Below, piece after piece: positions 33,744 to 41,424 of a DNA stretch of 64,000 nt. A model generated the notes under the pieces. It was not told the DNA's origin and made no database searches. It was given only the letters and a program-made list of their open reading frames with translations. The DNA lies in assembly GCF_001676385.1 (NCBI RefSeq), contig NZ_LYVJ01000003.1, positions 186,001 to 250,000 on the forward strand, written 5' to 3'. Both the position numbers and the translations under genes were made by a program. Positions within the stretch are counted from its first letter, which is position 1, and every line of letters begins with the position of its first letter. The DNA is from Stenotrophomonas maltophilia (GTDB lineage: Bacteria; Pseudomonadota; Gammaproteobacteria; Xanthomonadales; Xanthomonadaceae).

Positions 33744-34751
33744 ATGTCGCACGTCTCAACGATCACCGCCGCGCGCCGGTGGCTGCCGGTTGCCCTGGCA
33801 CTGGCGCTGGCCGCCTGCTCCGGCAAGGAAGAATCCCCGGCGCCGGCCCCCACGCCCGCCGCTCCTGCAGCCGCTGCACCCGCCGCACCCGTGGTCGCGG
33901 CCAAGGTGCAGTCGATGGGCACCGAGCAGTTGCGTGAGTCGGCCACCCAGGCGCTGCGCGAGAACCGCATGTACGCTCCCGCCGGCGACAACGCCATCGA
34001 GTATTACCTCGCATTGCGCGACAAGACCCCGGACGACGCCTCGGTGAAGAGCGCGCTGACCGACCTGCTGCCCTACACCCTGATTGCCGCCGAGCAGCAC
34101 CTGGGCCGCGAGGATTTCCCGGAAGCACAGCGCCTGGTCGCGCTGATCGAGAAGGTGGACGCCTCCGCGCCAGCCCTGCCGCGCCTGAGGGAGGGCCTGG
34201 CCAAGGGTGTCGAGAACGCGGCCAAGCGCACCGAGACGGACGCCGAGAAGGCGAAGAAGGACGCCGAAGACCGGGCCAGGCAGCAGGCGGAGCAACAGCG
34301 CCTGGCCGAGCAGCGCGCCAAGGAAGCCGAGGCGGCCAAGCAGATCGCCGCCCAGCAGGATGCCGCACGCCGCGACAACGAACGGCAGGAGGCCGAACGC
34401 CAGGCCGCCGCCCGCCGTGAGGCCGAGCAGAAGCAGCAGCAGGCGGCCGCCCAGCAGGCCAGCGCCGCGCGCCAGGCCGCCGCCTCCGCCACGCCGGCAC
34501 TGCGTCCGGTCAGCACGCCGGCGCCGCGTTATCCAGGCGAGGCCCTGCGTTCGGGGACCTCGGGCGAAGTACTGGTGGAGATCACCGTCGGTACCGACGG
34601 CTCGGTGGTGAACGCCCGGGTGCTGCGCGCGACGCCGGGACGCGTCTTCGACCGTGAAGCCCTGAATGCCGTGAAGCGCTGGCGCTTCGAGCCAGTCAAC
34701 GCACCGGTCACCACCCGTCGCACCCTGGTGTTCGCACCGGGCAGCAACTGA
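33744..34751 (+). CDS. TonB C-terminal domain lipoprotein
   Basis: The 335-residue protein begins with a lipoprotein signal whose lipobox is LALAAC (Cys25, then Ser). An alanine/proline linker follows, then a helical, repeat-like region. Next comes a long charged coiled coil rich in E, K, Q and A (about 150-240). The C-terminus is a TonB domain with YPGEALRSGTSGEVLVEI and KRWRFEPVNAPVTTR. TonB proteins usually have an inner-membrane helix. A lipid anchor with serine at +2 would send this one to the outer membrane. GGGGAGC precedes the start. Confidence 0.8.
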   Translation: MSHVSTITAARRWLPVALALALAACSGKEESPAPAPTPAAPAAAAPAAPVVAAKVQSMGTEQLRESATQALRENRMYAPAGDNAIEYYLALRDKTPDDASVKSALTDLLPYTLIAAEQHLGREDFPEAQRLVALIEKVDASAPALPRLREGLAKGVENAAKRTETDAEKAKKDAEDRARQQAEQQRLAEQRAKEAEAAKQIAAQQDAARRDNERQEAERQAAARREAEQKQQQAAAQQASAARQAAASATPALRPVSTPAPRYPGEALRSGTSGEVLVEITVGTDGSVVNARVLRATPGRVFDREALNAVKRWRFEPVNAPVTTRRTLVFAPGSN

Positions 34752-34757
34752 CCGCAT

Positions 34758-34793
34758 AAAAGGGGACGGAGGGGATTAAGTCGTTTCCGTCCC
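34758..34793. repeat. RAYT-associated repeat, copy 1
   Basis: AAAAGGGGACGGAGGGGATT is followed by AAGTCGTTTCCGTCCC. GGGACGGA pairs with TCCGTCCC as a stem-loop. The same unit flanks the RAYT gene at 35943 and 36762, in opposite senses there. This copy lies just after the TonB-domain gene. Confidence 0.85.
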
Positions 34794-34833
34794 ACCATGA
34801 CCCCAGGGCCCGGCATGTCCGGGCCTTGTCCGT

Positions 34834-35088
34834 TCAGGCCACCCCATCGATCAGGCGCTGCAGGGCCGGATCGCGCGCCGCCAGCACCTGGAACAAGCCC
34901 AGCGCATGCAGGCCCGGCAGCAGCGCGCGCAGATCCGCTTCGGCAGTGGCACGCGTGGTGGCGTCGCTGGACGGATCCTGCCAGTCGCGAACGCTGGCAA
35001 GGAAGGCACCAACGCTGCCCTTGCGCACGGTGAGGCCGTTCACCTGCACGTCGTTCTGGTGGTCGGGAAGGATGTCCTGTGGCTGCAT
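34834..35088 (-). CDS. conserved small protein, function unknown
   Basis: I do not recognise this 84-residue protein. It starts MQPQDILPDHQNDVQVNG and ends with a helical part (LRALLPGLHALGLFQVLAAR). It is divergent from an AraC-type regulator gene, 72 bp apart, and so is a candidate target of that regulator. Codon use is like the neighbours. A longer open frame in the same direction runs antisense to the regulator, and I rejected it. Confidence 0.55.
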   Translation of the reverse strand: MQPQDILPDHQNDVQVNGLTVRKGSVGAFLASVRDWQDPSSDATTRATAEADLRALLPGLHALGLFQVLAARDPALQRLIDGVA

Positions 35089-35160
35089 CGGGGCGGCTCG
35101 TGTTGGAATGGGCGCCCAGTGTGGCGCGCGCGGATCGGCGCTTCTGCCGTATAACTGCCA

Positions 35161-35964
35161 ATGGATATGGCAGATCAGACACCGACCGGCTTGATTGATC
35201 CGGCATTGGCGGACGCCGAGGACGGCCCCACCGTGCTGGCCACCCAGCTGCGCGTGCCCGGAAGGCGCCGTACCGCGCGCCACCAGCACGCGCGCGGCCA
35301 GGTCCTGGGCGCCCACCGCGGCCTGCTGCGGATCGAGGTCGGAAATCTGCAGTGGCTGCTTCCCGCCGGTCACGTCGCCTGGATCCCCTCCGCGCTGCCC
35401 CATGCACTGGCGGCGGCAGATGGATTCGATGGCTGGAGCCTGTACTTCAGCGCCGAGGCCTGCCTGGATCTTCCCGCCCTGCCGCGTATTTTCCAGCCCA
35501 GTGCGCTGCTGCAGGCCGCGATCGCGCGCGCGCTGCACTGGCCACATCAGGCACTGGACGCCGCGCAGGCGCGCCTGGCCGGCGTAATCGCCGATGAGAT
35601 CAGCGCCAGCACGCCCCTGCCGCTGGCCCTGCCACAACCGCAGGATCGGCGGTTGCGACGTATCGCGGCGGCGCTGGCACGTTCGCCGGACGACCTGCGC
35701 AGCATCGAAGCGTGGGCAGCCGCCAGCGGCCTGTCCAGCCGCAGCCTGGCCCGCCGTTGGCAGGCCGAAACAGGCACGACGCTGAGCCAGTGGCGGCAAC
35801 GCCTGCGCGTGCTGCTGTCGCTGCCACGCCTGCTGGCTGGCGAACCGGTGCTCAGTGTCGCGCTGTCGATGGGCTACGACACGCCCAGTGCCTTCATCGC
35901 CGTGTTCAAGCGCGAGATGGGCGTGACGCCTGCGCGGTACGCAAAAGGGGACGGAGGGGATTAA
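35161..35964 (+). CDS. AraC family transcriptional regulator
   Basis: The 267-residue protein has a cupin-like sensor part (RHQHARGQVLGAHRGLLRIE, WLLPAGHVAWIPSALPH) and a C-terminal pair of helix-turn-helix motifs (AAASGLSSRSLARRWQAETG, SVALSMGYDTPSAFIAVFKR). The last seven residues, AKGDGGD, are encoded by the RAYT-type repeat at 35943, and the stop codon TAA lies inside it. The native C-terminus has therefore been replaced or trimmed by an insertion. The DNA-binding core appears intact. Confidence 0.88.
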   Translation: MDMADQTPTGLIDPALADAEDGPTVLATQLRVPGRRRTARHQHARGQVLGAHRGLLRIEVGNLQWLLPAGHVAWIPSALPHALAAADGFDGWSLYFSAEACLDLPALPRIFQPSALLQAAIARALHWPHQALDAAQARLAGVIADEISASTPLPLALPQPQDRRLRRIAAALARSPDDLRSIEAWAAASGLSSRSLARRWQAETGTTLSQWRQRLRVLLSLPRLLAGEPVLSVALSMGYDTPSAFIAVFKREMGVTPARYAKGDGGD

Positions 35965-35973
35965 GTCGCTTTT
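35943..35973. repeat. RAYT-associated repeat, copy 2
   Basis: AAAAGGGGACGGAGGGGATT continues into AAGTCGCTTTT. It begins inside the AraC-type gene and provides its stop. It is in the opposite sense to the copy at the end of the RAYT gene, so the two form an inverted pair about 0.8 kb apart. Confidence 0.85.
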
Positions 35974-36062
35974 GACTCATCCGACACTCCTCCGCGGCAT
36001 TACCTGATGTCCTGCTCCGCGGTGGCGATGCCAGGCTGGGGGCCCTTCAACCTCCGACTCCC

Positions 36063-36773
36063 ATGCCCCGACAAGCGCGTCTGATGCTGGCCGGCCAGGC
36101 CTATCACGTGGTCCAGCGCGGTGTGAACAAAGGGGCGATCTTCGTCGACGATATCGATCGCCAACTGTTCCTGCATCTGTTGCACAGTGCGTTCCTCAAG
36201 CACCGCGTTGCACTGCATGCCTATGTACTGATGGACAACCACATTCACCTGCTGGCCACGCCCTCCACTCAGCAGGGGCTGGCCGACGCAATGCGCATGC
36301 ACGGCAACAACTACGTGCAGGCGTTCAACCAGCGGCACGGACGCAGTGGGCCTCTGTGGCAGGGTCGCTTCCATTCCTCAATGATCGACAGCGACGCTTA
36401 TCTTCTCAGCGTATACCGCTACATCGAACGCAACCCCGTTCGTGCCGGAATTGCTGTCAGTGCCGAAGATCATCCGTGGTCCAGCGTGCACGGCAACCTT
36501 CAGCGACGCGATGATCCGATGCTGACACAGCATCCTGCGTTCCAGGCGTTTGCAGGAACCGCTCAGCAAAGGACGACGTTGTATGCAGCGTTCCTGCGTG
36601 ATGTCAATGCGTCCGCCGACCTGCCCGCGATCCGCAAGCACAGTCTCAGGCAGTGCCCAATGGGGGACGCTGCCTTCCTGCGGATGGTGGAGCACACGCT
36701 GGGGCGCCCCGTGGCGATGCGTAAACGAGGGCGTCCCCGCAAGGAGGGGACGGGAGAGCCAGAAACGACTTAA
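36063..36773 (+). CDS. REP-associated tyrosine transposase (RAYT)
   Basis: The 236-residue protein is a TnpA_REP/RAYT-type HUH enzyme. The N-terminal strand is HVVQRGVNKGAIF. The HUH histidines are His60 and His62 in LMDNHIHLL, and the catalytic tyrosine is Tyr118 or Tyr120 in VYRYIERNPVRAG. A basic tail (RKRGRPRKEG) follows. RAYTs cut and join REP sequences in single-stranded DNA. Here the stop codon lies inside the flanking repeat and the flanks are inverted. No IS ends or target duplications are visible. It may still be active. Confidence 0.9.
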   Translation: MPRQARLMLAGQAYHVVQRGVNKGAIFVDDIDRQLFLHLLHSAFLKHRVALHAYVLMDNHIHLLATPSTQQGLADAMRMHGNNYVQAFNQRHGRSGPLWQGRFHSSMIDSDAYLLSVYRYIERNPVRAGIAVSAEDHPWSSVHGNLQRRDDPMLTQHPAFQAFAGTAQQRTTLYAAFLRDVNASADLPAIRKHSLRQCPMGDAAFLRMVEHTLGRPVAMRKRGRPRKEGTGEPETT

Positions 36774-36792
36774 TCCCCTCCGTCCCCTTTTT
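36746..36792. repeat. RAYT-associated repeat, copy 3 (inverted)
   Basis: GAAACGACTTAATCCCCTCC is followed by GTCCCCTTTTT at 36762-36792. This is the reverse sense of copy 2. GGGGACGG at 36746 pairs with CCGTCCCC at 36780, making a stem-loop across the end of the RAYT gene. The RAYT stop codon TAA lies inside it. Confidence 0.85.
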
Positions 36793-36795
36793 CGG

Positions 36796-37980
36796 TCAGC
36801 CGGAGATCGCCAGGCGTTCGTTGTGGTAGCGGCGCACGGCGGCGAACCACAGCACGGCGGCCAGGCCGAGGCTGGCGCCGAGATAGATCGCCCAGACTGC
36901 GGGGGCGATGGCCTCGTGGCGGATCACCTTCAGCAGCATCTGGTTCTGCGACAGGAACGGCACGGCGTACTGCCACATCTCGCTCTTCAGCGGATAGGCC
37001 ACCAGTGCGTAGCCGGGCAGCATCGGCAGCAGCATCAGCCAGGTCATGTGGCTCTGCGCTTCCTTCATGCTCTTGGCCGCGGCCGACAGGAAGGTCAGCA
37101 GCGAGGTGCCGATCAGCAGCATCGGCAACATCACCAGCAGCATCTGCAGCATCGAGCCGACGTTCATGTTGAACTGGCGGCCGATGTTGCCGGGTGCGAT
37201 CTGCGCGCTCACCTTGAACGCGACCAGAGTCAGCAGCAGCGACACGAAACCGACCACGCAGGCGGCGGCGATCTTGCCGCTGACGATGGCGCTGCGCGAG
37301 CCGGGCGTGGCCAGCAGGGGCTCCAGTGATTGCCGCTCGCGCTCGCCGGCGGTGGCGTCCATCACCAGGTAGGCGCCACCGATGAACGAGGTCAGGGTCA
37401 ACAGTACCGGCAGCAGCATCGACAGGATCATGCCGCGCTTGGCCTCGGCGCTGGCCAGGTCCTGGCGCGCCACGTCCAGCGGGCGTGCCACCTGTGCATC
37501 GATGCCGCGCGCCATCAGGCGCAGTGCACCGACCTGGCCGTTGTAGGTGGCCAGTGCCGCCTCCAGGCGTGCGCTGGGTACTTCAGCAGCGCGACGCGTG
37601 CTGTCATTGATCACCTCCACCAGTGCCGGCTTGCCATCGGCCCAGTCCTTGCCGAAATCATCGCTGATGCGCAGCGCTACATCGATGTCCTGGGTGCGGA
37701 TGGCCTCGGCCAGGTCCTTGGGTGCCGGTGCGGCATTGAGGCCCTGCGCGGCGAGGAAACGCACCAGGTTCGGCGCGTTCTCCGCGCCGATGGTCGGTAT
37801 CTGCAGAGGCGCCTCGATCTGGGTGCGCACCCGGCTCTCGGCCAGCTTGCCCATGCCCAGCAGCAGCACCGGGTAGAGCAGCGGCCCGAACAGCAGGGTC
37901 AGCAGAAGGGTGCGGCGATCACGGGACAGGTCACGCAGTTCCTTGCGCATCACCGTCATCAGGGTCGACATCATGCTCAT
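36796..37980 (-). CDS. ABC transporter permease, NatB-like
   Basis: The 394-residue protein has an N-terminal membrane helix (LLLTLLFGPLLYPVLLLGMG), a long outside loop, then five or six membrane helices from about residue 190. The motif FIGGAYLVMDATAGERERQS is typical of NatB and YhaP-like ABC-2 permeases. This class exports ions or antibiotics. The start overlaps the ATPase stop as ATGA. The transport substrate is not known, and the operon has an S33 hydrolase as its first gene. Confidence 0.87.
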   Translation of the reverse strand: MSMMSTLMTVMRKELRDLSRDRRTLLLTLLFGPLLYPVLLLGMGKLAESRVRTQIEAPLQIPTIGAENAPNLVRFLAAQGLNAAPAPKDLAEAIRTQDIDVALRISDDFGKDWADGKPALVEVINDSTRRAAEVPSARLEAALATYNGQVGALRLMARGIDAQVARPLDVARQDLASAEAKRGMILSMLLPVLLTLTSFIGGAYLVMDATAGERERQSLEPLLATPGSRSAIVSGKIAAACVVGFVSLLLTLVAFKVSAQIAPGNIGRQFNMNVGSMLQMLLVMLPMLLIGTSLLTFLSAAAKSMKEAQSHMTWLMLLPMLPGYALVAYPLKSEMWQYAVPFLSQNQMLLKVIRHEAIAPAVWAIYLGASLGLAAVLWFAAVRRYHNERLAISG

Positions 37981-38723
37981 GCGTGCAGGCCCTCTTCGCT
38001 GCCGATCAGTTTCACGAACGCGTCTTCCAGGTTGGCCTCACCGGCCTGCGCGCGCAGTTCATCGGCGCTGCCGGCCGCCATCACCGTGCCCTTGGCGATG
38101 ATCACGATGTGGTCACACAACGCACCCACTTCCTGCATGATGTGGCTGGACAGGATCACGCAGCGCCCCTCTTCGCGCAGGCCCAGCAGGAAGCGGCGCA
38201 GCGCGCGCGTGGTCATCACGTCCAGGCCGTTGGTCGGTTCGTCGAGGATGACATTGCGCGGGTCATGCACCAGTGCGCGGGCGATCGCGGTCTTGGTGCG
38301 CTGGCCCTGCGAGAAGCCATCGGTCTGGCGGTCGAGGATGTCGCCCATGTCCAGCGCGTGCGACAGCACTTCGATGCGTTCGCGGATGCGTTCGGCCGAC
38401 AGGCCATGCAACTCGCCGAAATAGGCGATGTTCTCGCGCGCGGTGAGCCGCTTGTAGACGCCACGCGCATCGGGCAGCACACCGAGATGGCGGCGCACTT
38501 CCACCGGGTTGCGCGCCGCGTCGACGCCGTCGACGCTGATGCTGCCCTGGTCGGGCGCCATCAACGTGTACAGCATGCGCATGGTCGTGGTCTTGCCGGC
38601 GCCGTTGGGCCCGAGCAGGCCGGTGATGCGGCCATCTTCGGCGCGGAAGCCGACATTGGACACCGCCTGGATGCGGCCGGTGCGCGTATCGAAGGCCTTG
38701 TGCAGGTTTTCGGCGACGATCAT
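37977..38723 (-). CDS. ABC transporter ATPase, NatA-like
   Basis: The product has 248 residues. Walker A is GLLGPNGAGKTTTMR at about residues 33-47. The signature is FSQGQRTKTAIARALVHDPR, and Walker B is NVILDEPTNGLD. The order of sites is standard for ABC ATPases. It pairs with the NatB-like permease. The start at 38723 overlaps the hydrolase stop as ATGA, which favours it over an ATG nine bases upstream. Confidence 0.92.
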   Translation of the reverse strand: MIVAENLHKAFDTRTGRIQAVSNVGFRAEDGRITGLLGPNGAGKTTTMRMLYTLMAPDQGSISVDGVDAARNPVEVRRHLGVLPDARGVYKRLTARENIAYFGELHGLSAERIRERIEVLSHALDMGDILDRQTDGFSQGQRTKTAIARALVHDPRNVILDEPTNGLDVMTTRALRRFLLGLREEGRCVILSSHIMQEVGALCDHIVIIAKGTVMAAGSADELRAQAGEANLEDAFVKLIGSEEGLHA

Positions 38724-40246
38724 GGTTCCCATCCGTTGAACGAGGTGAACGCCGGCACGTAGCTCAGCGTGTCCAGACAGCCGGCATCCAGCGCCTTGGC
38801 ATCGGTCGTGTCGATGAACTGGCCGAGCAGGCGCGGCATGCAGCCGGCGGTCAGCGTGCCGTGGCCCTGGCCACGGGCGACCAGCGCACGGCCATTGGGC
38901 AGGCCCTTGAGCACCTGTTCGGCATAGCGCGGCGGGGTCACCGGGTCCAGCTCTCCGGACAGCAACAGTGCCGGCACGTCACTGCGCAGCGGCGCCGCAT
39001 CGACCGTCGGCGCCGGCCGGTGCGGCCACACCGGGCAGGCGGCGAAGAACGCACGGGCGACCTCGTTGCCGAGCAGCCGCGCAGGGTCCTCGGCCGGCGC
39101 GTGGTAACGCGGTGCATCCTCGCTGCAGATCACCGACCACTGCATGCCGCGGTTGATCTGGAGATCCATGCTGCGGTTCGCACCGCGCGCCAGCGAGGCC
39201 AGCGGTGCATAGCGGCCATGTGCGGCTTCATCGAGAACCAGCGGCAGCAGCGAGGAATATTGGGGCACGTAGGAGAACGCGAACGCCAGGCCGACCACAC
39301 TGTCCGGGGTCAGCACATCCTTCCGGCTTGCGTAAGTGCCCGGGTCACGGTACTCGACCGGGACCGGCGCACGGCGCAGGGTGTCGACCACGCTGCGCAG
39401 CTGCGCACGGGTATCGGTCGGAAAGCGCTTGCTGCAGGCGGCATCCTTGCGGCACTGCGCCGACTGCAGCGCGATCGCGTCCTCGAACGTCGTGGCGAAA
39501 TCACCGCCCACCACCAGTTCATTCGGCACCACGCCATCGATGACGATGCTGCGCGTGTGCTGTGGATAGGCACCGGCATAGCGCTGGGCCACGCGGGTGC
39601 CGTAGGACCCGCCGACCAGGTTGATGCGCTCCACGCCCAACGCCTGGCGCACGGCGTCCAGGTCGGCGATGGCTTCGCCGGTGGTGTAGAAGCGCGCGTC
39701 GGCGCGCCCCTGCAGCGAAGCGGCGCAGCGCTGGGCATAGTCGCGCAGCGATGCTTCGGTAGGCGCGGCATCCTCGTCCATGGCCAGTTCCCTGCCATCC
39801 GCATCGAGGCAGCTGAGCGGGTTGGAGCCACCCGTACCCCGCTGGTCGACCAGGAAGATGTCGCGCTGCTTGCGCACCTGGCGCAGCGCGGTATCGACGA
39901 TGACGGCCACCTCGCTGGCCGCCTGCCCCGGTCCGCCGGCCAGGAAGAACACCGGGTCGGGCTGGCCGGAACCGCTGCTGCCCGATTCCAGCCAGGCGAT
40001 GCGCAGGTTGATCCTGCGGCCTCCGGGCCGTGCCCGGTCCTCGGGCACCTGCAGAGTGGCGCACTGCGCTTCGACGTTGGCGCTGGCGCCTTCGGTGGAC
40101 AGCGTGCAGGGCTGGAAGTCGATCTTGCCGAAGCGGCGGCTGGGCGCATCGCTGGCGCTGCCGGCGCCCGCCGGCAGCGGCTGGCTGCAGCCGGCAAGCA
40201 ACAGGCTGGCCAGCATCCCGGCCAGCGCGCGGTGGTGTCTTTGCAT
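38720..40246 (-). CDS. S33-family alpha/beta hydrolase lipoprotein (tripeptidyl aminopeptidase-like)
   Basis: The 508-residue protein has a lipobox LLLAGC (Cys20). The nucleophile elbow is GGSYGTR in the central region. The acid is in GELDPVTP and the histidine in RGQGHGT near the C-terminus. A conserved DQRGTGGSN loop also fits the S33 family. It is likely a periplasmic or outer-membrane peptidase or esterase. It overlaps the NatA gene by four bases, so the three genes may form one system. An upstream frame without a signal peptide was rejected. Confidence 0.88.
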   Translation of the reverse strand: MQRHHRALAGMLASLLLAGCSQPLPAGAGSASDAPSRRFGKIDFQPCTLSTEGASANVEAQCATLQVPEDRARPGGRRINLRIAWLESGSSGSGQPDPVFFLAGGPGQAASEVAVIVDTALRQVRKQRDIFLVDQRGTGGSNPLSCLDADGRELAMDEDAAPTEASLRDYAQRCAASLQGRADARFYTTGEAIADLDAVRQALGVERINLVGGSYGTRVAQRYAGAYPQHTRSIVIDGVVPNELVVGGDFATTFEDAIALQSAQCRKDAACSKRFPTDTRAQLRSVVDTLRRAPVPVEYRDPGTYASRKDVLTPDSVVGLAFAFSYVPQYSSLLPLVLDEAAHGRYAPLASLARGANRSMDLQINRGMQWSVICSEDAPRYHAPAEDPARLLGNEVARAFFAACPVWPHRPAPTVDAAPLRSDVPALLLSGELDPVTPPRYAEQVLKGLPNGRALVARGQGHGTLTAGCMPRLLGQFIDTTDAKALDAGCLDTLSYVPAFTSFNGWEP

Positions 40247-40537
40247 CGTGCTTGTTTCCCCTGGAGGACGTTCCTGTCGACCACGACGGGCTGCCGCGGA
40301 AGATGTGACCCAAATTACACGGGCAGGACGCCGGCGGCGATGGGTAACGGCGAGAAAATGCCCGCCGGCACGGCACGGCCGGGCGATAGCGGCGCTCGCC
40401 CCTGGCCCGATGCAGCACCATGCCGGCGGCGGCCGCCGCGTCCACCCGCCGCTGCCTGCTGGCGATGCGAAGTCGGAAAACGGCGAGCATGCCCGCGGGC
40501 GCTTGCGCAGAATCCGCGGAAAGACAGGGAGACCCCC

Positions 40538-41065
40538 ATGAACGCCTGGTACCTCAGCGGCCTCGATCACCGTCCCTTCCAACCTCTGTTCGAAACGCAC
40601 GACAGCAGGCTCGCTGCACTGGGCATCCAACGCCGCTGGGCGGGCGACGCGGGGGGACATCCCTGCCGGATCAGCCTGAGCGATCCACCCAGCGGCAGCG
40701 AGCTGCTCCTGCTCTCGCATGTCCATCTGCCCCTGCACTCGCCCTACCGCGCCTCCGGCCCGATCTTCGTGCAACGCGGGGTGACCCGTTGCGTGCTGCC
40801 GCCCGGCGAGGTGCCACCCTATGTAGAACGCCGGACGATCTCGGTGCGGGCCTATGACCGTGCGGCGCTGATGCTGGGCGCCCAGATCTGCGCGGGCACC
40901 GACGTTGCCGTCCGCCTGGATGCGCTGTTCGACGATCCTGCCGTGGCCTTTGTCCACTTGCACAATGCGGCGCACGGCTGTTTCTCATGCCAGGTGGACA
41001 GGGTCGGTGCGGACGTCGCGTGGCGCGGGCATCCTGACGTGATCCAGGCCCCGCCGATCCCGTGA
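40538..41065 (+). CDS. DUF1203 domain protein
   Basis: The 175-residue protein has the DUF1203 features: LSGLDHRPFQPLFE at the start, LLLLSHVHLPLHSPYRASGP in the middle, GEVPPYVERRTISVRAYDRA, and VAFVHLHNAAHGCFSCQVDR near the end. No signal peptide is visible. The family has no known function. AGGGAG seven bases upstream supports the start. It is alone on the plus strand. A very long plus-strand frame that includes it is mostly antisense to the hydrolase. Confidence 0.82.
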   Translation: MNAWYLSGLDHRPFQPLFETHDSRLAALGIQRRWAGDAGGHPCRISLSDPPSGSELLLLSHVHLPLHSPYRASGPIFVQRGVTRCVLPPGEVPPYVERRTISVRAYDRAALMLGAQICAGTDVAVRLDALFDDPAVAFVHLHNAAHGCFSCQVDRVGADVAWRGHPDVIQAPPIP

Positions 41066-41424
41066 TCTCCAACGCATCCGTCCAGCCGCTGGTGACGCCT
41101 GCGGGAAGCGCTTCACATGCTCAGCCACGGATCGGAATTGCGGGAGTTCCGCCGCCTGCATCGCGATTCGATACTCGCGGTGCGTCAATGCCGACGCCTG
41201 CCGGCCGGGCATGGATGCCACCGGCGCGATGCGTGGGTCGCGTGCTGAACCAGTGACACGGGAAGCGGCGCACTGTGCACCGCCCTCCGCCCGGAGCTGC
41301 ACAGTGAGCATCATGTTGCAGATCGAACATGGCCGCCGCCGATTTCGCCGTTGTCCGATATTGCCGGCGGGCCTGAATGTGAAGACTGCACGGGATTTCC
41401 CACACGTCGCAAAGGAGTTCCTGC
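41066..41424 (+). other. 359-bp gap without a gene
   Basis: I see no gene here. The stretch ends with CAAAGGAG, the ribosome site of the first LPMO gene. Promoter boxes are not clear. A leftward open frame across it has no support from composition or context. Confidence 0.4.

Noticed and set aside
36063-36773. An IS200/IS605 element
   Set aside because: The RAYT features and repeat flanks fit a REP transposase. There is no tnpB, no target duplication and no IS end.
38861-40537. A long plus-strand frame leading into the DUF1203 gene
   Set aside because: This part is antisense to the S33 hydrolase. Only the last 175 residues match a known family and have a ribosome site.
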